From Crambe crambe (Eukaryota; Porifera; Demospongiae; Poecilosclerida; Crambeidae), in NCBI GenBank assembly GCA_963924555.1, contig OZ004594.1, positions 372,001-436,000 on the forward strand: 64,000 nucleotides of DNA, read 5' to 3'. The number at the start of each line of letters is the position of its first letter. The first letter of the stretch is position 1. Positions 1 to 12,400 of this stretch are shown in pieces. The position numbers were made by a program, and so were the translations under genes. The notes beneath the pieces were generated by a model. It was not told where the DNA came from. It did not search any database and worked only from the letters and a program-made list of their open reading frames with translations.

Positions 1-482
1 TGGAGAAGGCTATGTGTGCTGCAAGGTCAGCAGACACACATACCCACCACCAGGTCTTGTCTGTGTAAGGAAGGGGGTCAGGACTGGATAATATGGTGGA
101 GAAGCCACAGGGACTTACCCATAACTCTAACATTGATGAAAGAAGCAAATGTAAGTAGAGCTGGTAGGGAGTAGATACACTGTGGAAAGTGGTAAAGGAT
201 CGTCAATATGGGAAGACAAAAGTTTTCAATAGCTAAGCTCACACACCATCCATAGTAATGGGTCCGGGTCATTGAGCTGTTGGTGCAAATGAATGTGCTG
301 AAAAAATAGAGTGGGCTTAATTTGAAGTATCTTCTTACCTGCGCACTGGCTGCTAAGACAAAGAATAAGGTCATGAGACAGAGTGAAATTCTTCCAGTAG
401 TGCAGCCACCGAAGCCTCGCGACCTGCTGGAGGACTCCGCGTCCGATACAGTCCCTTGTTGTTCTGCTCTGCTGGTTTTCAT
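1..482 (-). CDS. TMEM220: TMEM220-like membrane protein, 5' part (partial)
   Basis: Four exons read leftwards and run off the window: 482-339 (ATG at 482), 297-247, 179-119 and 18-1. Introns are 41, 67 and 100 bp with GT-AG ends, and phases 0, 0 and 1 agree. The spliced protein has a polar N-terminus, a hydrophobic helix (RISLCLMTLFFVLAASAQ) and then LNDPDPLLW followed by a second hydrophobic stretch, IYSLPALLTFASF. The NDPD-x-x-x-W signature between the first two membrane helices is characteristic of TMEM220, a small multi-pass protein of poorly known function. An upstream GTG extends the frame to 533, but 482 is the first ATG. It is head-to-head with the kinase-kelch gene 172 bp away. Identification rests on about 85 residues, so a related small membrane protein is possible. 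Confidence 0.7.
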
Positions 483-654
483 GTTACAATTTAACACATA
501 GCGCTGACTCAGCAAACTATCTTCACTTCCCACTCAATTACTCCCACGCATGTCGCTCCACCCCCAATACCCTCGCTAGACGTTCTGCTCGGGTAGGTGA
601 ATCTAGAAACTAGATATAGCTAGTGCAAATTGAGAACAAAGTCATCTTTGAGTG
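483..654. promoter_or_regulatory. Short shared promoter region of TMEM220-like and kinase-kelch genes
   Basis: This 172 bp gap separates the two divergent start codons, so 5' UTRs and promoters of both genes must lie in or next to it. No TATA box or other strong motif was recognised. Shared use is inferred from the geometry only. Confidence 0.45.
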
Positions 655-3600
655 ATGACCAACGTTAACAAGGATCTCCCTAAGGATTACATCATCACTA
701 ATGTGGAGGTGCTGGAGGACAAGATGCTGGGAGAAGGTGCCTATGGTATCGTCAAGATCGGCAGGTACTATGGCCTCCTGTGTGCTGTGAAGAAACTGAA
801 GCCTTCCATGTTCCCTGCTGGAATGCAGCAACTCGACCAGCAAACTGAACTGATCTTGCAGAGTTTCTATAACGAGTGTGAGAAGATGAGTAAGATCCGT
901 CACCCGAACATTGTGCAGCTCTTGGGGGTGTACTCTGACAGTCACAACAGACTGCCTGTGATTGTGATGGAACTAATGAACGAGAGTCTATCTCGACTCT
1001 TACATCGTACCAAAACGCTCCCTTTCCACGTGGAAGTGAACATAGTCCACGACATCGCACAGGCTCTGGCCTACCTCCATTCTTTCAAGCCTCCCATTGT
1101 CCACCGAGACATCTCCAGCAATAACATTCTACTTAACGATAGCTGTAGAGCCAAACTTACAGACCTAGGGGTCGCTAAAGTTGCCAAAGGATCCTTTTTG
1201 AGTTGGGACGACACCCCTGCCCCAGGCACTCTTGCATATATGCCCCCTGAGGTCAGAAAAATCCCTGCTGACTTGACTCCTGCTATGGATATATTCGCCA
1301 TAGGGATCAACATGATCCAAATCAGGACTCACAAGTTCCCTCGTCCCGGGCCAGAATATACTTCAGGACGGCTTGGGTTCAATAAAATGGTGTCAGAGAA
1401 AAACAGACGGAGAGACCACCTTGACCTAATTCCAAAGAACGACCCCTTCAAGGCACTGATACTGGACTGTATTCGTGACAACCCTCGCAACCGCCCCTCA
1501 GGGATGAAACTGTGTGAGGCAACTGAAAGGTTAAAGGCAGAAGTGAAGTACAAAGAAAGTATTGAGCTGGCAAGTGCAAAGGTTAGTTGGCTTCATGTCA
1601 TGTGTTCCTCTAGTGACTTCCTTAAAAGGTTAGGGTTGAGTTTTTTGTGGCTTCTTGCTGGCTTCAATGACTGCCAGTGGTAATAGTTACTCACCACATG
1701 ACTGGAAAGGAGGATAACTTAGGACCCAGATAGGGATAACCCTCACTAGTGATCCCAATAGAGTGGAGGAATAAAAGAAAGGGGATAACCCTGTTATTAT
1801 TGTCCTGATGATAGAGTGGAGGCTCAGATGGGATACGGGAACAGATTGACAAACTGGAGTACAAAATAGCTGAGTTGACGGAAGAGCTTGCAGACAAGGT
1901 ACAGTACAGAGGTCAAGATACAGTACAAAGGTCATTCAGTGGATCTCTATAAACCACACCCCTTTCCTTATAGAGTAGAGTCATGTGATCACTTCATTGT
2001 TGGACTCGAGTAAAATAGTAGAACTCACCCACCTTATATGTAAGTGCCCATTCTTCTTTGTTTGAGCAATTCTAGAGTGAAAAGAAGTATGTAGCCCACA
2101 TGACCCCTCTCCCTTTTCACTATGGAAGTAGCCATCTTCTCCTAGGCTTAGCTCCTTATCTCCACCTTTTCTTTCTCCCTGCACAGACCAGTCAAGTAGA
2201 GAGATTGGAGAGAGAGTTGAAGGGCGAGAGACGATACGCAGAACAAGTGATGGAGCAGGTAAGCATGCTGTTGCCTTGGCTACACTCCCACTGGCCACAC
2301 CTGCTATAAAGCCTTCAGTAATGATGATGGTTATTCTTCTACTCTATAGAGTGAGAGATGTAAGCTGGACTATGAGATCAAACTGGCACAACTGACGGTA
2401 AGAATAGACCAATACAGTGGATGGAACCTTTATGTAGTGGACAGCTTGAGGTTTCTAATTAGCTGGTTCCTTGGAAAATGTCCCTAATTAATGTCCTGAA
2501 TATAGACCACTGCAATTGTGCATAATATAATAAGAATGATGTAAATAATATCATTGCAGGATGGTAAGATCACTGCCAAGTATAGCACGGCCCTCCCTGG
2601 ATCTAACGTGGATGCCTTGGACACCATTGGTCCCATTGCCAGTACCAGCATCACCACCACCAAGAAGAAGAAACGCTTCAAGCTGAAGAAGCTGCTACGG
2701 AAACGAGACTCACACAAAAAGAGCCACAAGGAGGCTGACTCCCTGCCACAAGACAGATCATTAGGTCAGTGATCTGCTTGATCATAAATGTTGACCTATT
2801 GACCTTTTCCCTCTATGTCTACTGTCACCCTCTAAAGCCTTATAGGGAATCTCTTTATATTTGTAGGAGATGAGAGTGGAAGTGTTTCAGACACCAATGC
2901 TAGGTCCTGCCATTCTGACAAGGCCATGGACGAAAGGACACGTTTTTCTTTTTCATTGGAGAAGCTCTCTGATACTACTGAGGCGTTTGTGGACGTGGTA
3001 ACAGAAGTAGTGGTGGAGGAGGAGGAAGAAGAGGAGGAAGAGGAGGGGAGAGTGAAACCTCTGTCAGAGCTCACTAAACACGACTACAAGGTGAACCGGT
3101 TGAGGTGGTACACTCACAATTGTCTTCCTGTTGGTCTTCATGGTTCTACCCTTCGAGTTCACACAGTTTCGGATCACCTGTGCGTGTGTGGGGGCGTATT
3201 GCAAGATGACTCCCCTAACAAGTCCCTCCTCTACTGCCCAATCAGAAACTTGACACGCTGGTTCAAGGCGGACTCTGATGTCCCACAGTACTTTTCTGCA
3301 TCTGTGGTGCTGCAAGACGAGTTAATCCTGATTGGTGGGGTCAGTGCTGTAGACGGCAAGTGCACAACAGCCTTGTCTTCGTACGACTTCAATGCTCAGG
3401 TCTGGGTCCAGCGTTACCCTCCCCTCCCTACCCCACGATCCTCGCCCTCAGCATTCATCTATGCTGAATATCTGGTGGTGATTGGAGGACAGAATGATCA
3501 GCGGGAGATACTGAGCGTGGTGGAAGTCCTTCACCTTCCTACTCAAGTCTGGGAGACTTCAGCACGTCTGCCAGTCCCTGTGGCGGGCGCCTCCACTGTC

Positions 3601-4038
3601 GTGTGTGGAAACATCGCTTACCTGGTGGGAGGTGTTGGCCAGTCTTCATGTACCCAGTCGGTTCAATCCGCACCTGTTCGCAAGATCCTCTCCTCCTGTC
3701 ACCGATTCTCAATCCTCTCCAGCATAACGTCTGAATTTACCTCCTCAAAGAATATTTGGAAGAAATTGCACGAGTGTCCCTTTACCAAGATGACGGCTCT
3801 GTGTGCCGGGAACCAGCTACTGGCTTTCGGAGGGGAGCAGGTCACTAAGTCCGCTCAAGCTGAACCTGCAGAGTGGATCTGGATATATGACCAGGACGAG
3901 AACACCTGGAGTCCTGTGCAAGGTATGCCCTCCCCTCGCAAGCTATGTGCAGTAACCATGTCACCCGAGGGGGACGTTGTGATCATTGGGGGAGAACCCG
4001 ATCACACAAAAATTGACATTTCAGAAGTCATGGGATAA
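655..4038 (+). CDS. TKL-like protein kinase fused to coiled coil and kelch propeller
   Basis: Six exons join in frame to an 835-residue protein: 655-1581, 1815-1898, 2187-2258, 2350-2397, 2560-2764 and 2867-4038. The first exon is a complete kinase domain: glycine loop GEGAYGIVKIG, AVKK lysine (about residue 46), HRDISSNN catalytic loop, DLG in place of DFG, and PPE in place of APE. The residues needed for catalysis are present, and the HRD-x-S-S-N-N loop resembles tyrosine-kinase-like families. Exons 2-4 encode a heptad-like coiled coil. Exon 5 has a lysine-rich patch and exon 6 an acidic run. The last 350 residues carry kelch-type repeats (IGG and VGG turns with downstream W). Such a protein probably dimerises and presents a substrate-binding propeller to its own kinase. 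The family is expanded in sponges, but I know no vertebrate orthologue. GTG at 652 is not needed because ATG follows at 655. Confidence 0.85.
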
Positions 4039-4294
4039 GTCATGTGACTAAATTCAATCTTAATATAGAGCATCTCGCATCTTCTACAGGTTCAATTCCT
4101 TTTCAGCACAATAATTTTTTGTTAATTTCTTTGTTTTCGTGGCAATCATACAATGGAACTATTTTTTGATGGAGAATTGGATGAGAATGATAATAATAAT
4201 TGAAATCATGATATAACCTTTTGACTGTAAGTAACACACGCACACGCACGCACACACACACACGTGGTTGAGAATGGTGAGATGATTGGAAAGG
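4039..4294. other. Convergent 3' intergenic spacer with CA microsatellite
   Basis: The kinase-kelch stop (4038) and the RADIL-like stop (4295) are only 256 bp apart, so the two 3' UTRs probably overlap or abut. An (AC)n tract lies at about 4232-4263. No gene is seen. Confidence 0.6.
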
Positions 4295-6383
4295 TTAGAG
4301 AGTTTTTGATGGTCCAAGTGTTAGAGTGATATCGTCTTCTGCCTCCTTCATATACCGTTCAGCTCTGCAGTAAAATAATCACACGCAGTCACTCGAATCA
4401 CGTGATGCGATGGGATAAAGGAGAGTTGTGACAATAATACTCACATGAGGTAGTCAGCACCATCCAGCAACTGTTCATCAATGGCTAGGATCTGGTCTCC
4501 GACCTTCAACTGATGACAAGCAGCTGCCGTGCTTCCCGGGAGGACCTGTTGCACCACTATCAGTGACTCTTCACTTCCTTCATCCTTAGGAGAGTGACAC
4601 AAACATGATATGACATGATGTACCTTCCAATAACAAAGGACACTCTGAAGAAGATAAACCTCCAAACTAAAAGTAAGGTCTATTCCAAATGGCGGGGTAA
4701 TTCCAAACAGTTCAAAACTCCTCAAGCTTATGAGCTGTATTTTGAAAGTTAATTGTATTCTACAAATTTTGTCTGTAGTTTTGAAATATTTGAACTATTT
4801 TGAATTACCTGCCATTCGGAATAGCCCTCATAACCTCCAAAAGAGGACTACCGCTCCAGCCTCGTTCCCAGGCCTTCCTCTCTCACGTACCGCACGCTTA
4901 TTTTTCTTCTTCTTCTTCTCTTCCTCCTGTGCGGTACGTGAGAGAGGAAGGCCTGGGAACGAGGTTACTACCTCTCTACAAAGGACACAAGGATGGTGGG
5001 ACATAAGGAAGGTGGGACATAAAGATGGTGGGACATAAGGATGGTGGGACATAAAGATGGTGGGACATAAGGATGGTGGGACATAAGGAAGGTGGGACAT
5101 AAAGATGGTGGGACATAAGGATGGTGGGACATAAGGATGGGTCTCAAGTGTGTCCACTATTTGGAGGTTCCTCATAATATTATTCAGTACCTTTTTCTCT
5201 ACCATGATGAATCCAAAGCCTTTGTCCCCCCGTGGGATGGTCACAGTTCTGGATCCTTGTGGGAATGTTTTTGCCCTGCCACTGGAAGCCAGAGCCCCTG
5301 CTACCGACTCAAGATGGATTCTGCTGTCTGGTTCTGGTTCCAAAATCAGTTTTTCTGGAGTTGCAAAAGATCGGGCACTAAGAACTGATCTGACCCTACC
5401 AATGCACCCTGCGGATGGCAGCTCAATATTTCCATTCTGGTACAGGAATGAATCCATGATCTTTTGTGTTGTGCCATTGGAGAGAGATTGACTATATCTG
5501 AAACTTTTCTCAAGATTCTTGTGGTTTTTATGTACTTCTGACTTAGCAAGAAGATCTTCCTCAGACTCGGTGTGGCTGCCGATGCCTGCTACCGTTCCTT
5601 GTGTCATGGACCTTCCTCCTCCATTCAGGACAGCCACCGAGACTGCCTCCACTTTGGTAGGCAAGCCATTCTTGCTCGTGTCTGTCTTGCGGAGATTCGT
5701 ATGCAGCTGTTCCAGGGTGTCCTGAAAGTGACTTGATTCCGATGGGGGCTGGTTCAGGTCGAGGGCATAACTGGACGTCGGAAACTTGAAACCAGGGTGG
5801 TTGTCAAAGGACTCTTGCAAGGAACCTAACAGAGTTAATCAGATTAGTATACTGGAAGAATACTGACTTTCAGTATTTAGTATATCAAGGGTAGCCTAAG
5901 TTATACTGACCTCCAGTAAGGGCATGTAAAGCATCCTCCTTTGATGGAGTCCAATGTTTAGGGACTTCCGTGATGGAGATGGGCAGAAGGTACTGACTCA
6001 AGAGATAGTGAAGTTGAGAAGGATGAAGTACTGGAAACTCGTGACAAAGAGCAGACCAATTCAACTGCATGCAAAAAAAAAAAAAAAAAAAGGTGAATAA
6101 GTTTCAGGTATGCACTAACTTCATACGCACCTGTAGGAGTTTTTCAGTGGGTGTTGCCAGCAGATCAATGGCTCCAGAGAACTTGGCCAAATAGTGGAGC
6201 ACTACATCCTTGAAGCCAACCTGACAGGCCCAACCTTCCAGCAGGTTTAAGTTCTCCCTGAGCACCGTGCCGCAGTAATACTGGTATAAACCTAAGTCTC
6301 CTCCCTGCTCCAGCAGTGAGTTAAACATGGTGGCATTCACAAAGAAGAAGATATTAGCGTAGAATTGTGAGATGACCTGTTGA

Positions 6384-6444
<61 letters not shown>

Positions 6445-9400
6445 AAAGATGGAACATGTCATCGCGCTTATTTTACCTCAAGATGGAGATGCTGTTCAGT
6501 TAGCATGTCCAGCAATGTCTGCAGAAATTCGACGGCTTCTCCAATAACTTTAGGCTTGGTGCCTCTCCTCTCCTGCACGTCTTCCTCAACACAACTCTCC
6601 AGCATCAGAGGTAGAGACTGGTACAGAACCTGCATGGATAACCACACCCACTAAGCTTATTAAGGTAGAGCTAGAGCTTGATGCAGACCACATCCACAAC
6701 CACACCCACTAGCAGCATAAAGTCAACTGACCTTGCTGACTGGGAAGAATGCCTGTTGGAAAGTGTACACAAGAATACTATACAACATAGCCACAGGGTC
6801 ATCCTCGTTCTCCTCTCGATCCCCTGTCCCATGTGGGTGGGAAGGAAGTTGGAAGGAGGTGCTATGTGTGACGAGGAAGTTATAATACTCCAAAGTGTTT
6901 GCCAGCCAGAAGATAACTGGCTCCAGCAGAGGGAACAGATCTTTGATGCAGAGGAGTGGCTTCTGAGGCCTGCATGCCATCGTTAATTTGGAATGGAATG
7001 AGAATAACACTAATTAAATAGACTCACATTTCCAAATTTGGCTCCCATGCTGTCACCTTTTTGGTGAATTCCTACATGAAAGAAATTGTCCATTAGGTTA
7101 GTCTCCAAAAATCAATGCAATTTTGTCTAATTGGAAGCTCTTTGATGACAATAGTAGCTTAGCTAATTGAATCAACCCAACACAACACCTGGATGGAAGG
7201 ACAGAGCACAAAGTGTGACCTAACACCTATCGACTCATTAAGCACACACTATGCATGTTGACTAGACTCACCCACAGGACTTCTTGAATGCGGTCGGTGG
7301 TCTTCTGGATGAACCTGAGGGCAGCCTCGGCGCCACTGCTCATGACACAGTACTCAGTGCACATGGCCAGGATGTATGCAGGTGCCAGCTTGAACGGACA
7401 AGAGCTAGAGCTCTCACTCGAGATGGCATAACTGAGCAGCCTCTCTTCTTCGCTTGGTTTGAAAGAGAAGACCAGTTTCCGATCTCTTGGCAGAGGCAGA
7501 GATTGGGTTTTCCCTAGATTTCTGTGAGGATTCTTTTTGTCATTTTCTGTCTTCTTCTTGTATGGAGAAGCAGGTGATTCTAAACTCTCATTGGAGGTGC
7601 CACTGCCGGGAGAGAGCTTCTCAGGATCCTGGACATTGATGATCTGGCAGCTCACTCTTCTGACTTTTTTATGTGCAGCATTAGAAGCCTTGAAGTGGTC
7701 ACTGTGACCTGATCCCTCTTTCAGACCTTCTCTCCTCACAACAGCAAATGTCTTCACATTGTCATTTGATCGAGCTATACCAGCAAGAGAAGAGTCTCTT
7801 CCATTTTTCAAAACTTGGTCAATATTCTCTTTCGGATTGCTACTTCTCTTGGCGGACTCCTTTGGAATGGTCACTTGGGCAACAGGGTGTGGTCTCCAGC
7901 TGTATTCCGGGATGTGGTTGGAACCAAGGGACTTGTAATCCTGGAACATGAACAGGTAAATATTCCCTACTCCAACGAGGTCTCCATGTCTTAGGGTCGC
8001 AGACTGCGCTACTTCTTGCTGATTGAGAGTGATAAGGAGGTTGGGATTTCTCCGCTTGAGGACGTACTCCGATTTCAATTCGTTTCTGTTTGATAGGTTG
8101 GGGTCGGCTATTGGTTGGTGACATATACAACAAAGAGGATTCACCATTTCGGAGAAATCAGAGTGGTGAAGATAGACTGTATCTCTGGAAGGTGCAGAGT
8201 TAGCCTCATTGCAAGTGAAGCTGCCTGAAAGTTCAGTTGATTCAGAGCTGAGCTTGTGGACAAGGTACTCCTTGCCGAGGTCTTGGAGATGCAAACTCAG
8301 CAAAAAAGCTGAGCCTAAACTGGCTGAATACAGGGCAATGCTGTCATCATGTGATGACACATTTGGTGTGTCAGACTGATCTGAACTGACGGAGGACTTG
8401 GTGGAGTTGGTCTGACGATGTGTGCCCTTATGAAACTCCACCCCACTGTCAGGTGACGAGCACATGAGCCCAGCAAAGTCAGGGGCATTAGTCACGTTGA
8501 TGGATATAGGAATCTCTGAATCTTGTTCAGTCGCTCCATTTCCCCTTCCAGTACTGATCTTGGAATGAATTCTGGTTCTGATTTCAGGTTTCTTATTGTC
8601 ATCAGCAGCAGTAGGGGAGGGTGGATGCTCAAGAATAGTGATATGGGTATCAGGATCTGCACTGTCCACCGACTGATTGAAAATACGATTTTTTCTTGCT
8701 CGCTTCCTTTGATACGTGTTTCCAAAAATCCCATAATCATCTTCTTCTTCCACATTCAAGTGATTGGGTGTTGGGGTCACATCGTCAGGGGTCTCCATGA
8801 TGTCCACGGAATGTGACTTCTCGTGAGACACACCCCTCATGGGATTAAGATTGCCCTTTGATCTCAATTCAAATCTCCTTGTAAAGCCCTCTTGAGGAGT
8901 GAGATAGAACTGTATGTTGTAAGGTGTCTCCTTTGGACCCAGTTCTCTGCAGTAGCACACCACAAACTCCTCCACTGCTGCATGGCGTCGAATTAAAGGA
9001 CTGGCATTGAGAATGTTGAAGTTTGGCAAAGTCGATGTGACCCCACTTGAGGTCCCTGCAGCCTGGTAACTCATCTGCGAGTGGATTGTGCTCGACATAT
9101 TCTGCCACTTTCCTATGACATCGAAGAGAGCGTAGTCTTTAGGGTCCTTTGATTTCATGTTGTACCTCTCCAGAGCTTGAGCGATCACTTCAAGAGTGGT
9201 AGCCTTCTCCGATACTAAGACACTTTTGTAGACTTGAGCTTGTTTTCCCTCCATGGAGTAAATATGGATGACAGTGCTGAGAGTGAACTTTTTCTCCACT
9301 GCCACTCGAGGAGAGAAGAGGCTGCTGGTGAGTGCAATGTCTTCTTTCTCTTCCTTGTCTTCAAAGCTGTCTTGAATCATGGAGGTGGGTGGTGAGTCAT

Positions 9401-12400
9401 TGGGTGGAGTGCTGGTTGAAGGTGCAGTGGCTGGAGTCTGCTTCGACTTCCTCCTTACTCGAAGGGATCGGGTGATAAAGTTGGTCACAGCAGCTTTTGA
9501 GATACTGATTTTCCTGGTGCTTGTTGGCGTTTCTTGCTGTTGTGTGGATCCTGATACCTTTAAATGCGTCGGGGAGGAGAGGGACGTGCCTCCTTCTTCC
9601 TTACTCTGGTTGGATTTCTTTCCTCCCATTTTGATGTTCACTAGAGAAGAAGTGGATTTGGACTTTGAACTCTTGCTGGAGGCAATGCTGAGAGCACTGC
9701 CAAAGCTGGTCATACTGTTGTGGTGTTCAGGCTGGGAGAGGTTGAGGTCGTAGTCCATGGGGCACTCCCCCAAATGACTGCTCCGTCGAGGGGTCAGGGG
9801 GAAGGAGTTCGGTGGGAGGCTACTCTTGAAGAAGAACTTTGGTGAAGCCAATCCTTGAGCAGAGCAGTCCAGAGCTATCTCCAGAGGCTTCTCCTCGGCC
9901 TCCAACTCCCTCTCCACTACAGAAATAAAATGATCTTTAAGTTTTAGCTATACACTTAGCTAGTAACTTCAGGATATCCAGCTCTGGGATTTTAAATATT
10001 TTTGTACTTACTCTGTCCTTGAACCAGAGAAATGGAGCTAGGTTGTGTGCCATCCACAGCATCCAGCTGATACTCGTGGGGCAGAAATCTTGTGATCAGT
10101 TCAGGCAGCAGATCGGACACAGTCGAACTGCTGTTAACATGGAGATTTTCAGAGAATCTGTCTAATCCGTCAGAGTAGTGGAACTTGAGAAGGCCTGAAT
10201 ATATGTCTTCCTGCAGGAATGCAATAAGGGATGCATTAATTACTCTGTTGACAGACTTAGAAGACTTTGGAGAGTAATTTTTAAAATGTTATGATGTTTC
10301 CTAGTGTTATCAATGTTATGCGCAGCATTGAACTCCTTAATAGTCTTAATTTATAGAATAGATAATTCAAGGTAATTCTTCCCAGCAAATGAATTCTTTG
10401 AACTTTAGTCATTAATCTCTGAACTAACAGCTATACACAAAAGAGTGTCACTCCTACATGCCTGGGGGCATGCAGGGTTATAATAACAGTATACATGCTT
10501 TATGGAGTCAAAGCATTTCGAAAAGAGGAGGGGGAAGGAGAGAGGGAGGGGGAAAGAGAGAGGGAAGGGGAAAGAGAGAGGGAAGGGGGAAGAGAGAGGG
10601 AAGGAGGGAGAAAGAGAGAGCTAGGAGAAAGGGGGAAGGAGGGAGGGTGGGGAGAGGGGGAAGGAGGGAGGGGAGAGGGGGAAGGAGGGAGGGGAGAGAG
10701 GGGGCAGGGAGAGGGGGAAGGAGGGAGGGGAGAGGGGGAAGGAGGGAGGGCGGGGAGAGAGCAGGGAGAGGGGGAAGGAGGGAGGGGAGAGGGGGGAAGG
10801 AGGGAGGGGAGAGGGGGAAGGAGGGAGGGGAGAGGGGGGAAGGAGGGAGGGGAGAGGGGGGAAGGAGGGAGAGCGGGGAGAGAGGGAAGGAGGGCAGGGA
10901 GAGGGGGGAAGGAGGGAGGGGAGAGGGGGAAGGAGGGAGGGGAGAGGGGAGAAGGAGGGAGGGGAGAGGGGAGAAGGAGGGAGGGGGGAAGGAGGGGGGA
11001 AGTCTTGTGGCTACTTTCTTGGCAAACTCTAGTCCATGTACGAGGCAAATTGATCTCACTTGGCAAGAACAGTTTACTGGACAAGCAACAGCTGCCCATG
11101 CAGGACTCTCATAAGGAATGCTTAAGCCGGAATATGCGTGCCTACAACCAACACCACTAGCCTTAAGAGGACAGACAACATGATGTGCATCCCATGAAAG
11201 GAGAGGAATAAACTGACTTCAACGCTACACCCTTTGAGAGAACACAGTGCAAATTTATAAGGACAATGTGATTTTTTTTTCCTGAGCAAATAACTATTTT
11301 CAAAGCAGCAAATAGTGGCTGATGCAAGTGAAACCACTCTCTCTCTACGGTGGAACCTCCACACCTCCACTACGAAAGAGGACTAACCTCCCAACAAAGG
11401 ACAATTAAGGGCCTGGAAGAGTACACAATTATACCACCAGCCAGGTTAATGGAGCCATGGCCCCCACCAGCCAGGCTAATGGAGCCATTGCTCACACTAT
11501 ACCACCAGCCAGGTTAATGGAGCCATGGCCACAAGTGAAGACACCTTGGCAAACACAATAGGGAAGGATATCACCTTCCTTTGATGAACTTTGTAAGCCT
11601 TGAGTGTATGGAGGTCATTAAGCAATAGTTAGTGACGATCAGGATTTTGTCATCCCACTTTTTGATCAGCACATGTGTACAGTGGAACCTCATCTGGCTA
11701 TAACGGTCACCCTTAAGACTGAGAGATGACCTCTAATATGAGGCTCAACTATCAATACTGTCAGAATTTCAGATGGTAATGATTCTAGTTAATTCCATAC
11801 CTTTCAACTATAGGAAGTATAGGGAAGACACTCCCACTAGGGAAGACACTCCCACCATTATGTCAATGTCTATTGCTGTAGAGGCCACAATGGCTACTGT
11901 GTCTATTATAAGAGGTAATTATTGTTGATGCAGCTAGCAAAAATGAAATTCAAAGCAGGTAATGCATACAACTGTGCAACCAGCCCGTGAATAACACATA
12001 AAACAAGGTTAGCTATTATATATGGACCATGCACGCCATATTACATCATACCATGGGGCCATCATGTCATACTTAACATATACCATGGGGTCATTATGTC
12101 ATTATGAAAGCTATATCATTCTTTTTCTCCATACCATATCTTGGTCCATCTCCACCCCCAAGATGGTGTCATTATCCACCAATTCTCCTCCTTCCCTGGA
12201 CATTATTGGCCTCAAGTCCTCAATGCTCATGTCATACGGATGATAAGACTTCAGAGAGAACCTGCCAGCTGTTCCACTACCATACTCCCCAAACACGAGT
12301 TCACCTTTCCTTGGTAGACAGAGTGGAATATTTCCCATGGCTATTCCATCAAGGATGTAAAAGTCCAATACTCTCACTCACTAGATAGCAGAATTCTGAG

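Noticed and set aside
1691..2309. Minus-strand and plus-strand small open frames in the kinase-kelch introns
   Set aside because: No start context, splice partners or recognisable domains; they overlap introns of a coherent gene model.
4988..5142. Regular direct repeats that could suggest a CRISPR array
   Set aside because: 16 bp units abut without spacers, in an intron of an animal gene; it is a minisatellite.
10458..11160. Long overlapping open frames on both strands (Gly/Glu/Arg-rich and Pro/Ser/Leu-rich)
   Set aside because: They are produced by the polypurine satellite; all frames are open because the repeat lacks T.
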